Of a DNA stretch of 64,000 bases, positions 1-12,620 are shown piece by piece. Position 1 is the stretch's first letter, and every line of letters starts with the position of its first letter. Origin of the DNA: Ceratobasidium sp. AG-K (Eukaryota; Basidiomycota; Agaricomycetes; Cantharellales; Ceratobasidiaceae); assembly GCA_037039685.1 (NCBI GenBank), contig JAWNGF010000001.1, positions 7,564,001 through 7,628,000 of the forward strand, in the 5' to 3' direction. Under the pieces are notes generated by a model. The model saw only the letters and a list, made by a program, of their open reading frames with translations. It made no database searches and had not been told where the DNA came from. A program made the translations under genes and the position numbers.

Positions 1-1189
1 CGGTTTGGGTATTGTTTCAGCCAATCCCCTGGTTGAAAAGCGCGCTTCGACTAGCGAAAAAGCTAACCTTGGCTACGCTACTCTCAGCGGAGGGTGAGCA
101 AAATATTTCACTTGGAGTTGCCCCGCCTAACATTCGACTGTTAGCACCACTGGTGGAGGTTCTGCGTCCCCCGTGACGGTCACCACCCTTGCTGCACTCA
201 AGTCCGCCGTAACTGGTAACACCGCCAAGATTGTGTTATATCTGGCACAATCACTGGCAATGAAGTCGTCAAGGTCGGAGCCAACACTTCACTCCTAGGC
301 AAATCTGGCGCAAGTAAGCGTAGAGTGATGGGTCAGAAACATGTACACTCAAACTGATACGTCTCCGCCAGCTTTGACCGGCGTGGGCCTCCGCGTAATC
401 GACGTATCGAATGTAATTATTCGGAACTTGAAGGTGCGATATTATTATGACCTAATATGACTAGGCTAATGACTTGCGTCATCGGATAGATTAACAAGGT
501 CTTGGCTAGCGCTGGCGACCACATCGGCGTCCAAGCGGCCAACCGAATCTGGATTGATTCGGTCGAGATCTGGTCCGACCAGGATCATGATAAGGACTAC
601 TACGATGGATTGCTCGATATCACTCATGGCGTGTATGCCACCTCGGTTACCAACTCGTATTTGCACGATCACTGGAAGGGCTCGCTCGTTGGTCATTCGG
701 ACAGCAATGAGAGCGAAGACAAGGCGATTCAGGTAACATACGCATACAACAAGTGGCAGAACTTGAACTCGCGTACGCCTTCATTCCGGTTCGGGCATGG
801 TCATATCTTCAAAAACTAGTGCGTATCTGATTCGTGTCCCTATTGTGTCGTGCTAATTGATCCTCGCTGTAGCTTCGTCAGTAACAATGACGGAATCAAC
901 ACCCGAGTTGGCGCCGAGCTTCTTGTCCAGAACAACGTTTTCGAGAGCGTGAAGAAGCCATTGTATAGCACCGACAATGGATATGCGAATGCTAGCGGAA
1001 ACGACTTTGGCGGCGCTAGCAATACTGCTCTTATCAGTAAGTACCTCCCACTCGATCCAGGCACCTCAGTTGACCGATAAAAAGCCCTCCAGCTTCCTGG
1101 AGCGCTGTTGGATACCCGTATACCTTGACCGCAACCTCCTCTGTCAGTCATACGTCAACTCCAATGACGGAGCTAAGCTTTCGTTCTGA
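1..1189 (+). CDS. Pectate lyase, polysaccharide lyase family 1, 5'-partial
   Basis: Secreted enzyme cleaving de-esterified pectin by beta-elimination. Spliced exons read about 1-93, 145-313, 372-433, 499-818, 873-1036 and 1093-1189, all with GT-AG introns of about 50-65 bp. The first exon enters from outside the window with the end of a leader and a Lys-Arg (Kex2-type) site. The long exon at 499-818 carries the PL1 core: IWIDSVEIWSD, DHDKDYYDGLLDIT (Ca-binding Asp residues) and HDHWKGSLVGHSD, followed by VTYAYNKW and SRTPSFRFGHGH. The next exon has DGINTRVGAELLVQNNVF, also family-typical. Two single-base deletions are needed to keep the PL1 frame: near 234 (KIV-VISGT) and near 1146 (SSV-QSYVNS). 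Both fall in two-base homopolymers, so they may be sequencing errors rather than decay. The family call is firm; whether the gene is functional is open. Confidence 0.88.
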
Positions 1190-1586
1190 TATGTCGAATT
1201 TTCCGTAGCCTCGAAAAGCCTGTACGTGGTTTATGAATGAACAGTTTGCATATGCGGTCTTCTTTTGGCGAAGGCCGAAGACATTTGCAATCTGTCCAAA
1301 TTTGGCAATTCTCGTCACGACGGAATCATATCTTCCAATTTGGGGAGACAGTTCAGGGGGAAGATATCATGCCCATAGTAGGCCCTATAATAGCGAACTG
1401 GATAGAGTTGCCTCGCCCCAAAACCGTTTGCGGGGTGAGTTCATCTTTCCCCAAATCCACGGGTTAACGGGCCTTATTGTTTGTCTCTGGATTTTGGGAT
1501 AGCTGCCCGAGGTCACAAAACGGCACTGATCGGCCACTCTATGATTTAAAGGCTACTGCCCGACTATTGAACCGCATCCTCTCGCC
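1190..1586. other. Intergenic, no gene seen
   Basis: This stretch separates the pectate lyase stop from the P450 start. Short open frames overlap here on the + strand but have no recognisable motif and no splice-consistent extension. It should hold the P450 promoter; no clear TATA box was picked out. Confidence 0.5.
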
Positions 1587-3824
1587 ATGAGCTCCTTCGG
1601 TATCGCTGTAACCCAGTCGCTTGCCGCATTGACCCTCGTAGCTACAGCGTACTGGGTATATGCCCTGCTGCGCCTCGCACACCGAAAGCACCCAGCGCCC
1701 CCATCTCCGCCATCCGACCCATTCATTGGACACTTACGGATCATCCCGAGTAGCAATCAGCATATTGCCTATCGCCAGTGGGGTCGCGAGCTCAAGAGTA
1801 AGTAACGTTTCCATCGAGTGATGCAAGGGACGCACTAGTGCTAACCATGAGATTACTACGATCCAAGGCGATGTGATTTCTTTGCGAGTCCCGGGCCAAA
1901 CGATCATTGTTCTCAATTCTGAACGAGCCACAACCAACCTACTCGACAAACGATCAAAGAAATACTCCGGACGCCCATTTATCCCGATGATAATGGATCC
2001 CACTTTGTACGAGATTGTGGCATTTTCTTAGCGCACCGTTATAATTGGTTGATCTTATTTAGGGTTGATCTGAGCCGGCATACCGCCTTTCTCCAATACG
2101 GAGAGCGTTGGAAACGACAGCGTCAGCTCATGCACCTGTCTTTTCGAAAGAGCGCTATACATCAGTATTGGCCCACACAGACGAAACATGCCCGCGAGGC
2201 GACACTCGGGATGATGGAGCAGCCTAATACGGTTGTCGCGTCCTAGAGCGGTAAGTGGAAAGAAAACCAACAGCGATGCAGGAACCTGATGCTGACGCAT
2301 TTTTTCCGTGGTCAGAATGTCAGAGAACTTAATATTGTCTTGCACATATGGTTACGAGGTGGCCAGCTCAGACGATTATATGCTACGTTTGATTCAGAGC
2401 GCAGCAAATCATTTGAATATGGCGGTTCTGCCTACAAGTAAGGATACCATATCTTCTAGTATTACGCTCACCTTGACCTCCTATTCGGCAGACTTCCTTG
2501 TGAACGTCGTCCCTTGGTTGAAATACCTCCCCTCTTGGCTCCCCGGAATGGAGTGGCTAGGTGTGGTGCCATTGTGGCGAGAGGAAGTTAAACGTACTGT
2601 TGAACTACCATACGAGTACACATTCCGACAAGTGGTAAGAGGCACCCCTACGCGATTGATAAATGCTAAGTAAAGTAACCCACCCGGAGGCTGCTGGGAC
2701 AGCCCCGCAGTCAGCGGTGAATGAGATGCTAAAGAATAGTCAGCATCAACCTGAAGAAGTAACAGCCGAAGAGCAAGACGAGATCATGTGGGCTGCTGGA
2801 TCAATATTTACTGGTTCGTTTTCATACCTTGATCGAATACAACCCAGTTATCTAAGCCTAGCGCGACGTCGATTTCGTAGCTGCCGCAGAGACGGTCAGT
2901 AATGCCGTTGAATTTGAGGTGTGGAGATACATCATTCTGACACACCGATAGAGCCATTCCACCCTCCAAGTTTTCATACTTGCAATGACCCTGCATCCAC
3001 ACGTGCAAACAATATCCAGGACGAGATTCTACAAATAACGGACGGTAAACGCCTTCCGGAGCTTCACGATATGCAGGATATGCCGTACGTTCGCTGTGTG
3101 ATCCTCGAGCTTCTAAGATGGCAGCCTGTGACTCCGCTTGGTGAGAGCATATATACCCTTGTAAGCCGGCTCTTATGGAACATTTGCATAGGTATCCCTC
3201 ACACTTGTGAGGAAGACGATGTGTACGACGGGTATGCTATCCCTAAAGGCTCAACTGTGTGAGTATCCAGGACCATGATTGCGGATACGAATCCTGAATT
3301 ATTTCTTAGGTTCGGCAATATTTGGTAGAACTTCTTTGTTTATGACAATCGTTATCTTACGTCTTGTCATTGAAGGGCAATAAACCGAGACCCTTTACGA
3401 TATGAAGATCCCGAAATATTTATTCCCGAGAGGTTTATGGACGCAAACACACCAGAACCAGTAACTTTTGGGTTTGGGCGGAGGTACGCCGTAAAAACGG
3501 ATAGCACATTGTTAAAATCTAATAACAGCACTTAGACAATGTCCTGGGATGTATTTCGCTCGGGAGACTCTCTTCATCAACATTGTCACCCTCCTTGCAA
3601 CATGTAACATCGAGCCTGTGCGGGATGAAAACGGTAAAGAGGTTCTACCGGTTATTAATATGGTAAAAGACATAGTCAAGTGTGTGATATTACTTCGTTT
3701 CGGGATTATGCACTCACTCGTTGGTTCTTTATTGTTCAGAAGCCCCGCTCCGTTTGAATGCAGCGTCACACCACGCTCAGAAGTCCACAGGCAAATGCTG
3801 ATAAACGCGGTTGGGAATCTTTGA
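1587..3824 (+). CDS. Cytochrome P450 monooxygenase, intron-rich, with apparent frameshifts
   Basis: Membrane-bound heme monooxygenase resembling the fungal CYP group usually annotated as O-methylsterigmatocystin oxidoreductase-like; the substrate cannot be read from sequence. The start at 1587 opens an N-terminal membrane anchor followed by the proline-rich hinge PAPPSPPSDPF. Then come the C-helix region YGERWKRQRQLMH, I-helix AAAET, the ExxR motif in ELLRWQP, the PERF box in IPERFMD, and the heme-ligand loop FGFGRR-QCPG formed across the intron at about 3484-3533. All signature residues are present. The frame needs repair by single bases at about 2243 (TCC-CTAGAG; otherwise TAG at 2244), about 2976 and about 3015. 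Each lies in a short homopolymer. The C-terminus after the heme loop is in frame to the stop at 3824. It is either a recent pseudogene or an intact gene with consensus errors. Confidence 0.8.
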
Positions 3825-4117
3825 GACTTGAAATGTATCGTAGTAGTGAAAATTAACAATCGAGGGGACTGGTGAACGATAAGAGCACTCGCCACTGTCG
3901 CTCGTAGCGCCGCCCTGAAATGCGAAGCACCAAGCTAGCACCAATTCCTTGTCACGTGCAGGATCACTCGTTGACGCACCGGGACCTTCTCGGTTGACTA
4001 CCATGAGCTTCATCTTCATTACACTAAACAATTGGATGACCCGTGGCCGGAATACGCTGGGTTATAACCTCCTCTCAAACTATGAATCGGGTTCAGTGTG
4101 TAATTTATCCTTTTCAC

Positions 4118-6702
4118 ATGAATACATCTGACTCTTATCTACAGTCCAATAACCTGGATGAACGAGATGAATTACTTGTGAATAATGATGAAAGTGAAGC
4201 GTCCGCTTTACGTGTTCGAAGGAAGATTGATCGCAATGTTCTTCCCCTAATGATGGCGGGTGGGTGTTTCTCTCCTTGTTCGGCAGTGAATTGACACTAT
4301 TGATAGTTTACGGAGTTCAGTACCTAGATAAAGATACATTGGGGCGAACTGCTGTTCTAGGTTTCATTGAGGACAACAACCTAAGTGCCAGCCAGTAAGT
4401 ATTGGCGTTAACAGGTCGATCGGCTATTTTCTTGACGATGCACAGATTGTATGATATCTTACGATTAGTAAGCTGTGTTCATCATTCTAACCGACCTTCT
4501 GGCCATGTTTCTGGGCTCGGGTAGCAACTGGCTTGGCGCCATAATCTATTTGGGATATCTACTTTTTGCATTTCCGTGAGTGGCTCTCGTTATGTAACTA
4601 TCGACACCATTGATGGGGTACGCTAGGCAAAATTTTGTCCTCCAACGCGCGCCCATCGGAAAATGGATGTCTCTAAATCTATTTGTGAGATCAAACCGAC
4701 AACCCAATCGTCGTTTGACATATACTGACTCAATTGCCCACTTTAGGTATGGGGCGTCGTAATGGTACTTCAATCACTTCGACTGCCATTCTTCGGCCTT
4801 CTGCTTTGTAGATTTTTACTTGGAGTGTGTGAAGGGTCCATCACATCAGGGTTTCTCATGGTTACATCAATGTTCTACACGAAATCAGAGCAAAGCTCAC
4901 GTGTCGGTTATTGGTGTCAGTACAGCCCCTCTGACTTCTGTGTGGACTAACGAACTTTAAATAGTCTTGATGAATGGCACGGGTAAGGTCCGCTGGACAT
5001 TTGACCATACCATGCCTAACAAGTTTCTAGCCCAAATATTGTCGAACCTGATGGGATACGCCTCCCTCCATGTTAAATCTACCACTCTGGCACCTTGGCA
5101 ATGGTAAGCGAGCACGAGTCATTATTTGCGTATTGATTCTAGTCAGGTTTACACTTATCAACGGAGTATTGACATTTGCTACTGCTGTCACCTTCTATCT
5201 TTATTTCCCCGATTCTATCTCAAACTCGCATTTCTTGACCGCACGAGAAAAGAAGATCGCGGAAGCGAGAGTTAGGGATCATGAGGGGGGTAAGACGTCA
5301 CTCAAGCATTGTCACGTAGAAGCACTAACTGGGCTACGCAGATGTTGAAGATAAGGATTGGAAGCAGGAACAGTAAGTGATCTCGGTTTGATTCGAATAT
5401 CTGTTATCTTACGCTGGCACCTTGATTATCAGGCTCATTGAGGCGTTACATGATCCAAAAACTTGGCTATTTGCCTCGTTTTCGCTATTCAACAATATCC
5501 CAACGTCCATAGGAATCCAGCGCAGGTGGGGGCAACTAGTTGACATGTGTTCAAACTGACCTCTCGCTTAGTCTGATTGTTGAGTCGTTGGGATTTACTC
5601 GGTTTCAGACGACTCTGTTGGGGACACTGGACGGGGTTATTGAAAGTGAGCGCAAGCCACAATGACAAGTTCCTTGCTCACTTGGTATTTCCAGTAATAA
5701 CGATATACACCGGCGTCAAGCTGGTCGAGTACTTTGGATATTCACGGCGCTTATGTTGGATCAGCATACATGGTATCTGACGTGCTTTCCGCCGTACTCG
5801 TCACAACCTTGCCGTGGTCAAATAAGATTGGCTTACTAATATCGGTCTATTTAACTGGTGAGTATGTAATTAAACTAAGGCGAAAACTCAACTCTACAGA
5901 CATTGGTATTGAAATGTATATAAAAGCGATAAGAGAAATGATATAAACGAGTGACTATATGGTGAGTATGATGAGAACGGCGCACGGAATATACCCTACG
6001 GTCAAGCGTCGAGTATATGCGTACCTACTAAATCGCTCGTAGGTCTGGTAAGTTCTCGTACATTCGTTACATTGGGAATTGGAACCACTGGGTACGTGTT
6101 GGGTCTTGCCTGGGCTACATCGAGCACAGCTGGTCACACAAAGCGAGCAACGTGAGTGCGCTTTGACCTTGCATAAACCACCGATTAAATTGGACATTAT
6201 TAGAACTCAAGCAATAATGCTCTCGGCCTACTGCGTCGGAAATCTCATTGGTCCGCATATGTGGCAAGGTTCGTACCCAGCTCTATCGTGCTGCTGCCAA
6301 TATCTGACGTAGTAGCATTTAGAGAAATATAAACCACGGTGAATAGCGCTAAATTTATACTAGTTCAAAGTTGCTGATGCGACTCCTCTGCAGCAATCGC
6401 ATCCCTTGGTTCGGTGAGTAATGTGGGTGAAACATTTACGATGGGAGGACTAACGACTGGATAGTCATTGGAACATGCTATAGTTGCTGTATAGTGCTAC
6501 TCTTGTTGATTCGAAGGCGGTTGGAGGCGGAGAACCGACGACGAGATACTTTGACGAGAACCGAAGGAGAAGCTACAGAACTGCCAAAAATGGTTCGTGC
6601 ATTGACTCATTGTCATGCCTAGTTGAGCACTAGCCCGACGACCTGAAATATTTTTAGGACCTGACAGATATCCAGAACTTGAAATTCCGTTACGTGTTAT
6701 AG
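4118..6702 (+). CDS. MFS transporter of the allantoate permease (Dal5-like, anion:cation symporter) family
   Basis: Predicted 12-helix plasma-membrane permease for small organic anions such as allantoate, ureidosuccinate or vitamin precursors; the substrate is inferred only from family. At least 12 exons can be joined by GT-AG introns from ATG 4118. Family landmarks in order: VRRKIDRNVLPLMM, YGVQYLDKDTLG, FVLQRAPIGKWMS, LLCRFLLGVCEGSITSGF, YWFLMNGTGAQI, ALHDPKTWLFASFS, LPWSNKIGLL, TAGHTKRATTQAIM, SAYCVGNLIGPHMWQ, and the C-terminal DLTDIQNLKFRYVL ending at 6702. One frame break exists at about 5733 (VEYF to DIHGAYVGSAY). It is explained by one extra T in a TTT run, so sequencing error is plausible. 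The remaining junctions keep phase. The intron near 5859-6040 is unusually long for this gene. Confidence 0.85.
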
Positions 6703-7544
6703 TAGATCCCTCTGTGATGTACAATATCCACGAATCACGGTGACAACCATACACCAACACGATTTATCCCTGTCGACGTCGAGCTTTCTGCAGGGTACGC
6801 CCTTTCTTCCCGTGTACACCACCTGTTTGAAATCAGGACTGTAGCAGTGGAAAACTCTGCAGGTCCTCAATCGAGTTCGTCTACAGTATCGAAGCTTAAG
6901 AGTGCCTGCGTTCAAGGAAGTGGTAATTCCCCTTTCCATCGATTCAGCCATACTCGAATCAAGTATCAAGACGCTGCTTCCGGCTAGTTCATCACGACGC
7001 ATCTCAGCCACAGGCACGCATGCGTATCTTCCATGGGCTTGTCTGCACAGCTCCTCCATTTATCAACTAGGTGCGCTCTCTGCGTAATGCGACATTACGT
7101 TCGAGGACCCACCCGGCTCTCACCATCGCGTCTATTCGTGTCTATTTGTGGCACCTCACAGGAAAATTATGGCCCATGCGACCGATGACGGTTAGGATTA
7201 GGCGTTAAACCACCGACACTCGAGCCGCCGTCCGCGATCGGGATGGAGTCATTACACCATCTAAGATGGATTATTACTCATGATGAACGCGCGGCCCCAT
7301 GTCCCCGGAGTAATACTCCGTTACGAAGACTAAAATTAGCCCACGCGCGGGGGAAAGTTCATTGTATGAGTCCACGCTGCGATGTCACGACAATCAGTGG
7401 CAGTGCCAGATGGAGGATGTGGAGGTAAGCGCTGGGCGACTGTGCGTGCCGAGCGGCAGACGATGAGATTTGTCGGCCCGAGAAGCGTGAGCGGACCATA
7501 TAGAAAGTGGGCACCGTCGATGCGTTCCCCGCACCAATCTCGTC
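6703..7544. other. Intergenic between two MFS genes, no gene seen
   Basis: About 840 bp. Overlapping short open frames exist on both strands (for example 6697-7059 minus) but lack motifs and look like chance frames. The region must contain the 3' end of the first transporter transcript and the promoter of the next; no convincing TATA box or terminator was identified. Confidence 0.5.
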
Positions 7545-9759
7545 ATGGCTTCGTCCAACAGAAACTCGAAATCTGACGCGGAGTCTGCCAGTGTCGCTCC
7601 GACCGTTGTTGACGAGCGATCCAACAACGTCGACCAGGTTGTTGCTCCCGGAGAGGAAACCCCCAAGGAGATCCAGGAGGAAAAGGGGGACCCATTTTTG
7701 GTACAGTGGAATGGCCCAGATGATCCCGGGAATCCCAAGGCATGACATCAATTGCCCCACCCCTACTAGCTACTCACCATCGCATAGAACTGGTCTCGAG
7801 GATTCCGATGGTACTTGACGGCTCTCGGAGGTGTAACTGTCCTCAACGCGTGAGTCGCATCTTTTTTCACTAGCACGCTTACGAACATAGCGTGTTTTGC
7901 AGAACATTTGCAAGTTCTGCGCCTTCTGGAATCGAGGGGCAGCTCATTAAGGAATTTAATCTCTCAACAATAGGTGTGGCGTCTGTTTCATTTGCCAAGC
8001 CAACCACTGACATCCTTCGAAGTTGCTATTCTCACCATTAGGTATTGTCCCACCCTGCTCCTCGCTCTGTCTCCGCTCACCTCGTCCTAGCTTGTTCGTC
8101 GTCGGATACTGCGTTGGTCCGCTCTTCTGGGGCCCTCTATCAGAAAACTACGGTCGAAAACCGATTTTCCTAGTCGCATTTGTCGTCTACACTGCGTTTC
8201 AAATAGGCTGTGCCCTCGCTCCCAACGTCGAGTCGATTCTTGTCTTTAGGTTCCTCGGTGGTACATTTGCGGCGAGCCCGTTGACCAACTCTGGTGCACT
8301 GGTTGCCGATATGTGAGTCCATATGCCTCGTCGCTTGTGCTCTATGCTGACTAACATGATAGTTGGGATGCCGATACGCGCGGAAAAGCCCTCGCTATCT
8401 TCACCCTCGCTCCGTTCGCTGGCCCGGCTCTTGGACCAATTGTTGCTGGATATATGAGCGTTGCTGGAGTGAGCTGGCGGTGGTTGTTCTGGGTTTTAAC
8501 GATCTTTGTGAGTCATGTTGTCTGACTACACCTCGCCACTCTGCCTGCAACTGCCGTAAAACCTCGATTCCCTGATTCCATCAATTTTTGTACCGCCATC
8601 CGCGGCCCCTTTATCCGATATTGCCGTGGTGCTAACCGTTGTCGGCTGCTTAGGCTGGTCTCTGTACTTTGATCTTGGCGGTGACGCTCCCCGAGACATA
8701 TGCGTGAGTACCCATCAATCTCGATTGATGAGGAAAGAAATCTGACTGGGCAATGTTTACGTGAACTTTATCGTGTAGGCCGATTCTCCTAAAGAAGCGT
8801 GCTCAAGCACTCCGCAAGTCGACTGGTGATGAAAGGTACTACAGTGCTATTGAACGAGAAAACCTTCATTGGGCCAAACGGTATGTCCATGAGAATTGGT
8901 CAAGTCCAAATCTGATAATACCTCCATAGCCTGGAGAACATCCTCGGCCGTCCATTTATCATGCTCTTCCGTGAACCCATGCTCTTTGCAGTCACGCTGT
9001 ACATGTCCTTCATCTATGGATGCGTCTATCTCTTGTTCGCTGCCTACCCTATTGTTTTTACTCAAGGGCACCACATGAATGCCGGCGCATCGGGTCTGAT
9101 GTTCCTGCCGCTGTTCCTAGGAGGCGTTGCGGGTGTGATCATCGTGAGTATACTCTTACAACCTCAAGGTCTTAAAATTAATTTGGGATCAGTACTTGTT
9201 GGTGTTTAACCCGATGTACATGAAACTCGTTGTTCAGTTCTCGCCGCGTCCCGTTCCACCCGAGTACAGACTGGACATTGCGCTCATCGCCGCCCCACTA
9301 TATGCAATCAGCTTTTTCTGGTTTGGGTGCGTGACTTCATTTCCCACGCATACATTCGCTCATATTCCAACAGATGGACGTCATATCCCTCAATTTCGTA
9401 TTTCGCCCCAGCCTTTTCGGGCGCACTTTCCGGATTTAGCATCGTTCTGCTGTTTTTGGCGCTCTTCAACTATATTATCGACGCCTACTTAATGTATGCG
9501 GCGTCTGCGCTCGCGATCAGTACCGTCGTCCGATCGGCTTTTGGTGCTGGATTCCCGCTCTTTGCGACACAGATGTACGAGAGCCTGAATCCGAGGATTG
9601 CCAGCACCGTGCTGGGTGCTATCGCCATGCTAAGTGAGTCTTCTCTGCCAACCATGGTACCGCGTACTAATCCATAATATAGTGGTCCCCATTCCATTCG
9701 TACTAAAGCGATACGGTGCGATTGTTCGACGTAAATCAAAATACGCGCCTTCGGATTGA
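7545..9759 (+). CDS. MFS multidrug / polyamine-type transporter (DHA1 family)
   Basis: Predicted 12-helix drug:H+ antiporter, similar in layout to FLU1/TPO-type fungal exporters. ATG 7545 starts a hydrophilic N-terminus, then PFLVQWNGPDDPGNPK-NWSRGFRWYLT, the typical motif before the first helix. Further landmarks: FVVGYCVGPLFWGPLSENYGRKP (MFS loop 2-3 motif, given here in two parts: FVVGYCVGPLFWG and PLSENYGRKP), FRFLGGTFAASPLTNSGALV, DIWDADTRGKALA, APFAGPALGPIVAGY (antiporter motif C-like), WRWLFWVLTI, and near the end MYESLNPRIASTVLGA. About 11 exons splice in phase through to TGA 9757-9759 with no frame breaks, unlike the three genes upstream. The first intron, 7740-7787, is GC-AG (AAG/GCATGA...CATAG). 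The substrate is unknown. Confidence 0.87.
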
Positions 9760-11648
9760 TGATTTCCATGCATACATCCTGCATTTGTCGCATTTTCGTT
9801 ATGAGCATACGACCGTATCTATTATATTTGTAGTTTTCATTGCAGATTTGGCCATTGACTTTGTGTTGTTGTTGGATTGATAGAAATGCATATTAGCGTG
9901 CTAGACGAGCACTTCAGCTTCAGAACAATTGGGTGTTGATAGCTTAATGAAGGTGGAACAAGAACAAGAGACCAATTGCCAAGTGGTTTGGGTTATAACC
10001 CAGTTGGAGCGGTGCTATACGCTTCATTCGCCAGTCGAATTATACCCGTGACGGGACGGTCAATCGAGAGTTTACCCATCTAGCTTGCTCCAAATACACA
10101 TATATAGGTTTATGGGCGTTTTAGTTTGTATCATTGCGATTGATCTAGTTTCAAACCACGTTTTATTATATCTACACAGCTGAAATGCCGGTTGAATATT
10201 GCAGCAGGATCCCATACCGGATTAGTCACGTCAGACTAGCCCAGCTGGCGTCTGCTCGAGGACCCCTCTTTGATACAATCGCTGAATAAATCCTCGCCTA
10301 ATTTGAAGAGTTGACAAAAAAGGCTAAGCTTCTCGATGACTAGTGCCTTTCCGCAAGGGTTTTAGAATGCATGAGGCGCTCTAGAAGTGGATTTAGACCA
10401 GTGGCCAGAGTCGAATGTATATCGTAGCGTAGAACAGGGTGTGAAATATGCCCGGAGGCAGATTTGAACGCTGGAAGGGGAGGACGGTCCTAAAGGTCTA
10501 AACAGCTCGTCTGGAAGAGAGGGAGTTGGCTATTTTTCGAAGCACATACTTAGCTCTAGAATCAATGGAAATCGAATTGATAAGATACTGTCCGACCGAC
10601 CAATGACCAGGTCGAGATGTTGATGCTTCGCAAAGGGGTAGAGTCAGTGTGGCAGTTAAATAACATTCAATTACATTTTAATTTTTAGAAAGTCTTTGCT
10701 ATTTTACACGGGCTGTACCTTACGAAAGGCGCCCAGTTATCTGGTGTGTAATCAAAACCATGGTTATTTGGGACCATGGACACGAGGGTCCCACCCTGGA
10801 ACTGCCTGGAAATAATGCGACCGCATCCCAGACTATGACTGGCCTGTGATCACGGTTGGATGTGATTGGATACATGCCGACGGGGGATAATGTACCTTGT
10901 GTCGTTGAATTCTATTCAATGGTAGAATTTAACAAGCGGAATAGTCAGGGAGCTCAACTCAACGGTAGAGAAGATATAGTAGTAGTATAGTCTAAATCGA
11001 GAGTGAGTATGCGGCCTCATGGTTATCGCGTGGGATACGGCGGATATAACAATGGTAGGCATCGAAGCTATAACATGAGTCGATGGCTTATGGGCTAGAG
11101 GCGTCACATGTGTATAAAATAAAAATAAAAATCAAGCCGGTCGCAGAGGTGGCGAGGGGGTTGAAACAATTTGTTAGGATGTGGCAGGAATAGACCTGAA
11201 GTGACAATTGCAAGGAAATGGTGTGGGTGGTAAGCGCCGAGCGTTGATAGGTGCGGTAAACCGAGTCCAGCCAAAGTACCAGCTTCGCGGCCTTGGAGGG
11301 AGCACAAATCTATAGGTCAGGGTGGCTGAATTGCAAAAGTCACGCGCCCCCGGTTCGCCGTCATTGACAAAATAGGGTATCGATCGACTTCGATAGGGCA
11401 ATTCGCACCAATGATGCCACAGGAATTATTATTGATGCAAAAAGAATGATGCAAGATGAAATCACGCCTTGAGGCCAAACCAATTGCCCGTTCCGATTGT
11501 TGACGGCGCTATCCTGCCACAATTGGGACCAGTACCGCCACGACAGTCCATGTCATAAATCGCACTAAAGAGTATTTTGATGATATGAAAGACGACACAC
11601 GAAACCCTTGAACCCCGCCTCTGCCCTGTTCTTCAGAGAACCGCTTCT
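9760..11648. other. Long intergenic stretch, no supported gene
   Basis: About 1.9 kb with no conserved motif or splice-consistent gene on either strand. Open frames at 10916-11107 and 11104-11401 (minus) overlap each other and have no family signature. The first few hundred bases are presumably the 3' UTR of the MFS gene. Confidence 0.45.
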
Positions 11649-12340
11649 ATGTCCGGTCTCCCGTCTCGACCGAGCCTACTGTTACTATGGATGGGCGCTG
11701 TGATACAGACTCGTGAATCCAGAAAAGAGCTTGGTCGCCAAGCCGGGGAGTCGTTCCAGGATTATGTTTCGCGTTGGCTGGCGACCAAAAATTCTACTCT
11801 AAGATGGAGGTTCGAGCACAATCCCCACGCCCAACCAGGTAGACAGGTCGTTTGGCGTCCTATTGGTTAGCTTCATTACGATTCAGCGTGGACGAGGATC
11901 ACTGATTTCGCGTCTTCCCAGTAAATGGACGCGACTTGCCTTCGTGCATGTGTGGCATCGGCGATGACGAGGGTGTCGCCAAAGAAATGGCTTGCAAAAG
12001 CATTGCCGAGACCGTTGGTTGCGTATGACCTGTTCTCAGTGACAGATATGTGGTCAAGACCGACATGCGGTTCATTACAGATGGCGTGAAGTTGGGGGAC
12101 TTGGAGGACTGTACGCGACTGGGAGAGTGCTTCGGGGATACGAGTTTGAACATTCTGTACACTATGTCCGATTATGTCTACGGTAATACAACGGAACGCG
12201 GCTTTTCTTGCACGTCATCCGACAACAACGCAGGGAGCAACAGGGGCTTTACCAATAACCAATTGTTCGAGGGGGTGCGACCAGACGGTTTGAGCGTAGC
12301 GCGACCCGGATTCATTCCGGCATATTTTGGTATGAGGTAA
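11649..12340 (+). pseudogene. Small unknown protein, two exons, with in-frame TGA
   Basis: I do not recognise this protein. Exon 1 (11649-11838) and exon 2 (11922-12340) join in phase across an 83-bp GT-AG intron. The joined frame gives about 202 codons: a hydrophobic stretch near the N-terminus (PSLLLLWMGAVI), a middle part with several Cys (PSCMCGIG, KEMACKSIAETVGC), then DLEDCTRLGECFGD and a Gly/Asn-rich tail. One TGA at 12026-12028 interrupts the frame; the same frame stays open for over 100 codons on both sides, and CGA is the simplest ancestral codon. The even spacing of Cys suggests a folded, perhaps secreted, domain, but no clear signal peptidase site is visible. It could also be a chance frame. 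Confidence 0.35.
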
Positions 12341-12594
12341 CCCAGATGAGAGTGGGCCGGCACCGGATAGGACCGAGGGCATCAACTGAATCGCGGTGAT
12401 GGGGGGCCCGCTTAGCGAATCGCCCCAGTAGGGTTATCTAGGCTTCGCGAACGTCTGCCCCTTGAGGATAGGCGCATACATCATATGCAAAGTCTGACGA
12501 TCGGTGATTAGGTACCGTCTATGCGGGATTGAATGACCCTTCTCCGGCTGGAACGTGATGATCGATCCAGCGAATGGTACCCACTACTGCTATA

Positions 12595-12620
12595 CTAGAG
12601 CTGCCCGGGTACCGGGACAC
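12595..12620 (+). repeat. Left terminal inverted repeat of the pogo-type element
   Basis: 26 bp, identical as reverse complement to 20479-20504. TA target duplication lies immediately outside at 12593-12594. The core GCCCGGGTACCGGG is itself nearly palindromic and GC-rich. Confidence 0.95.

Noticed and set aside
1587..3824. Two separate P450 genes split at the TAG near 2244
   Set aside because: The parts before and after form one P450 in the right motif order and a single-base repair restores the frame to a consensus splice donor.
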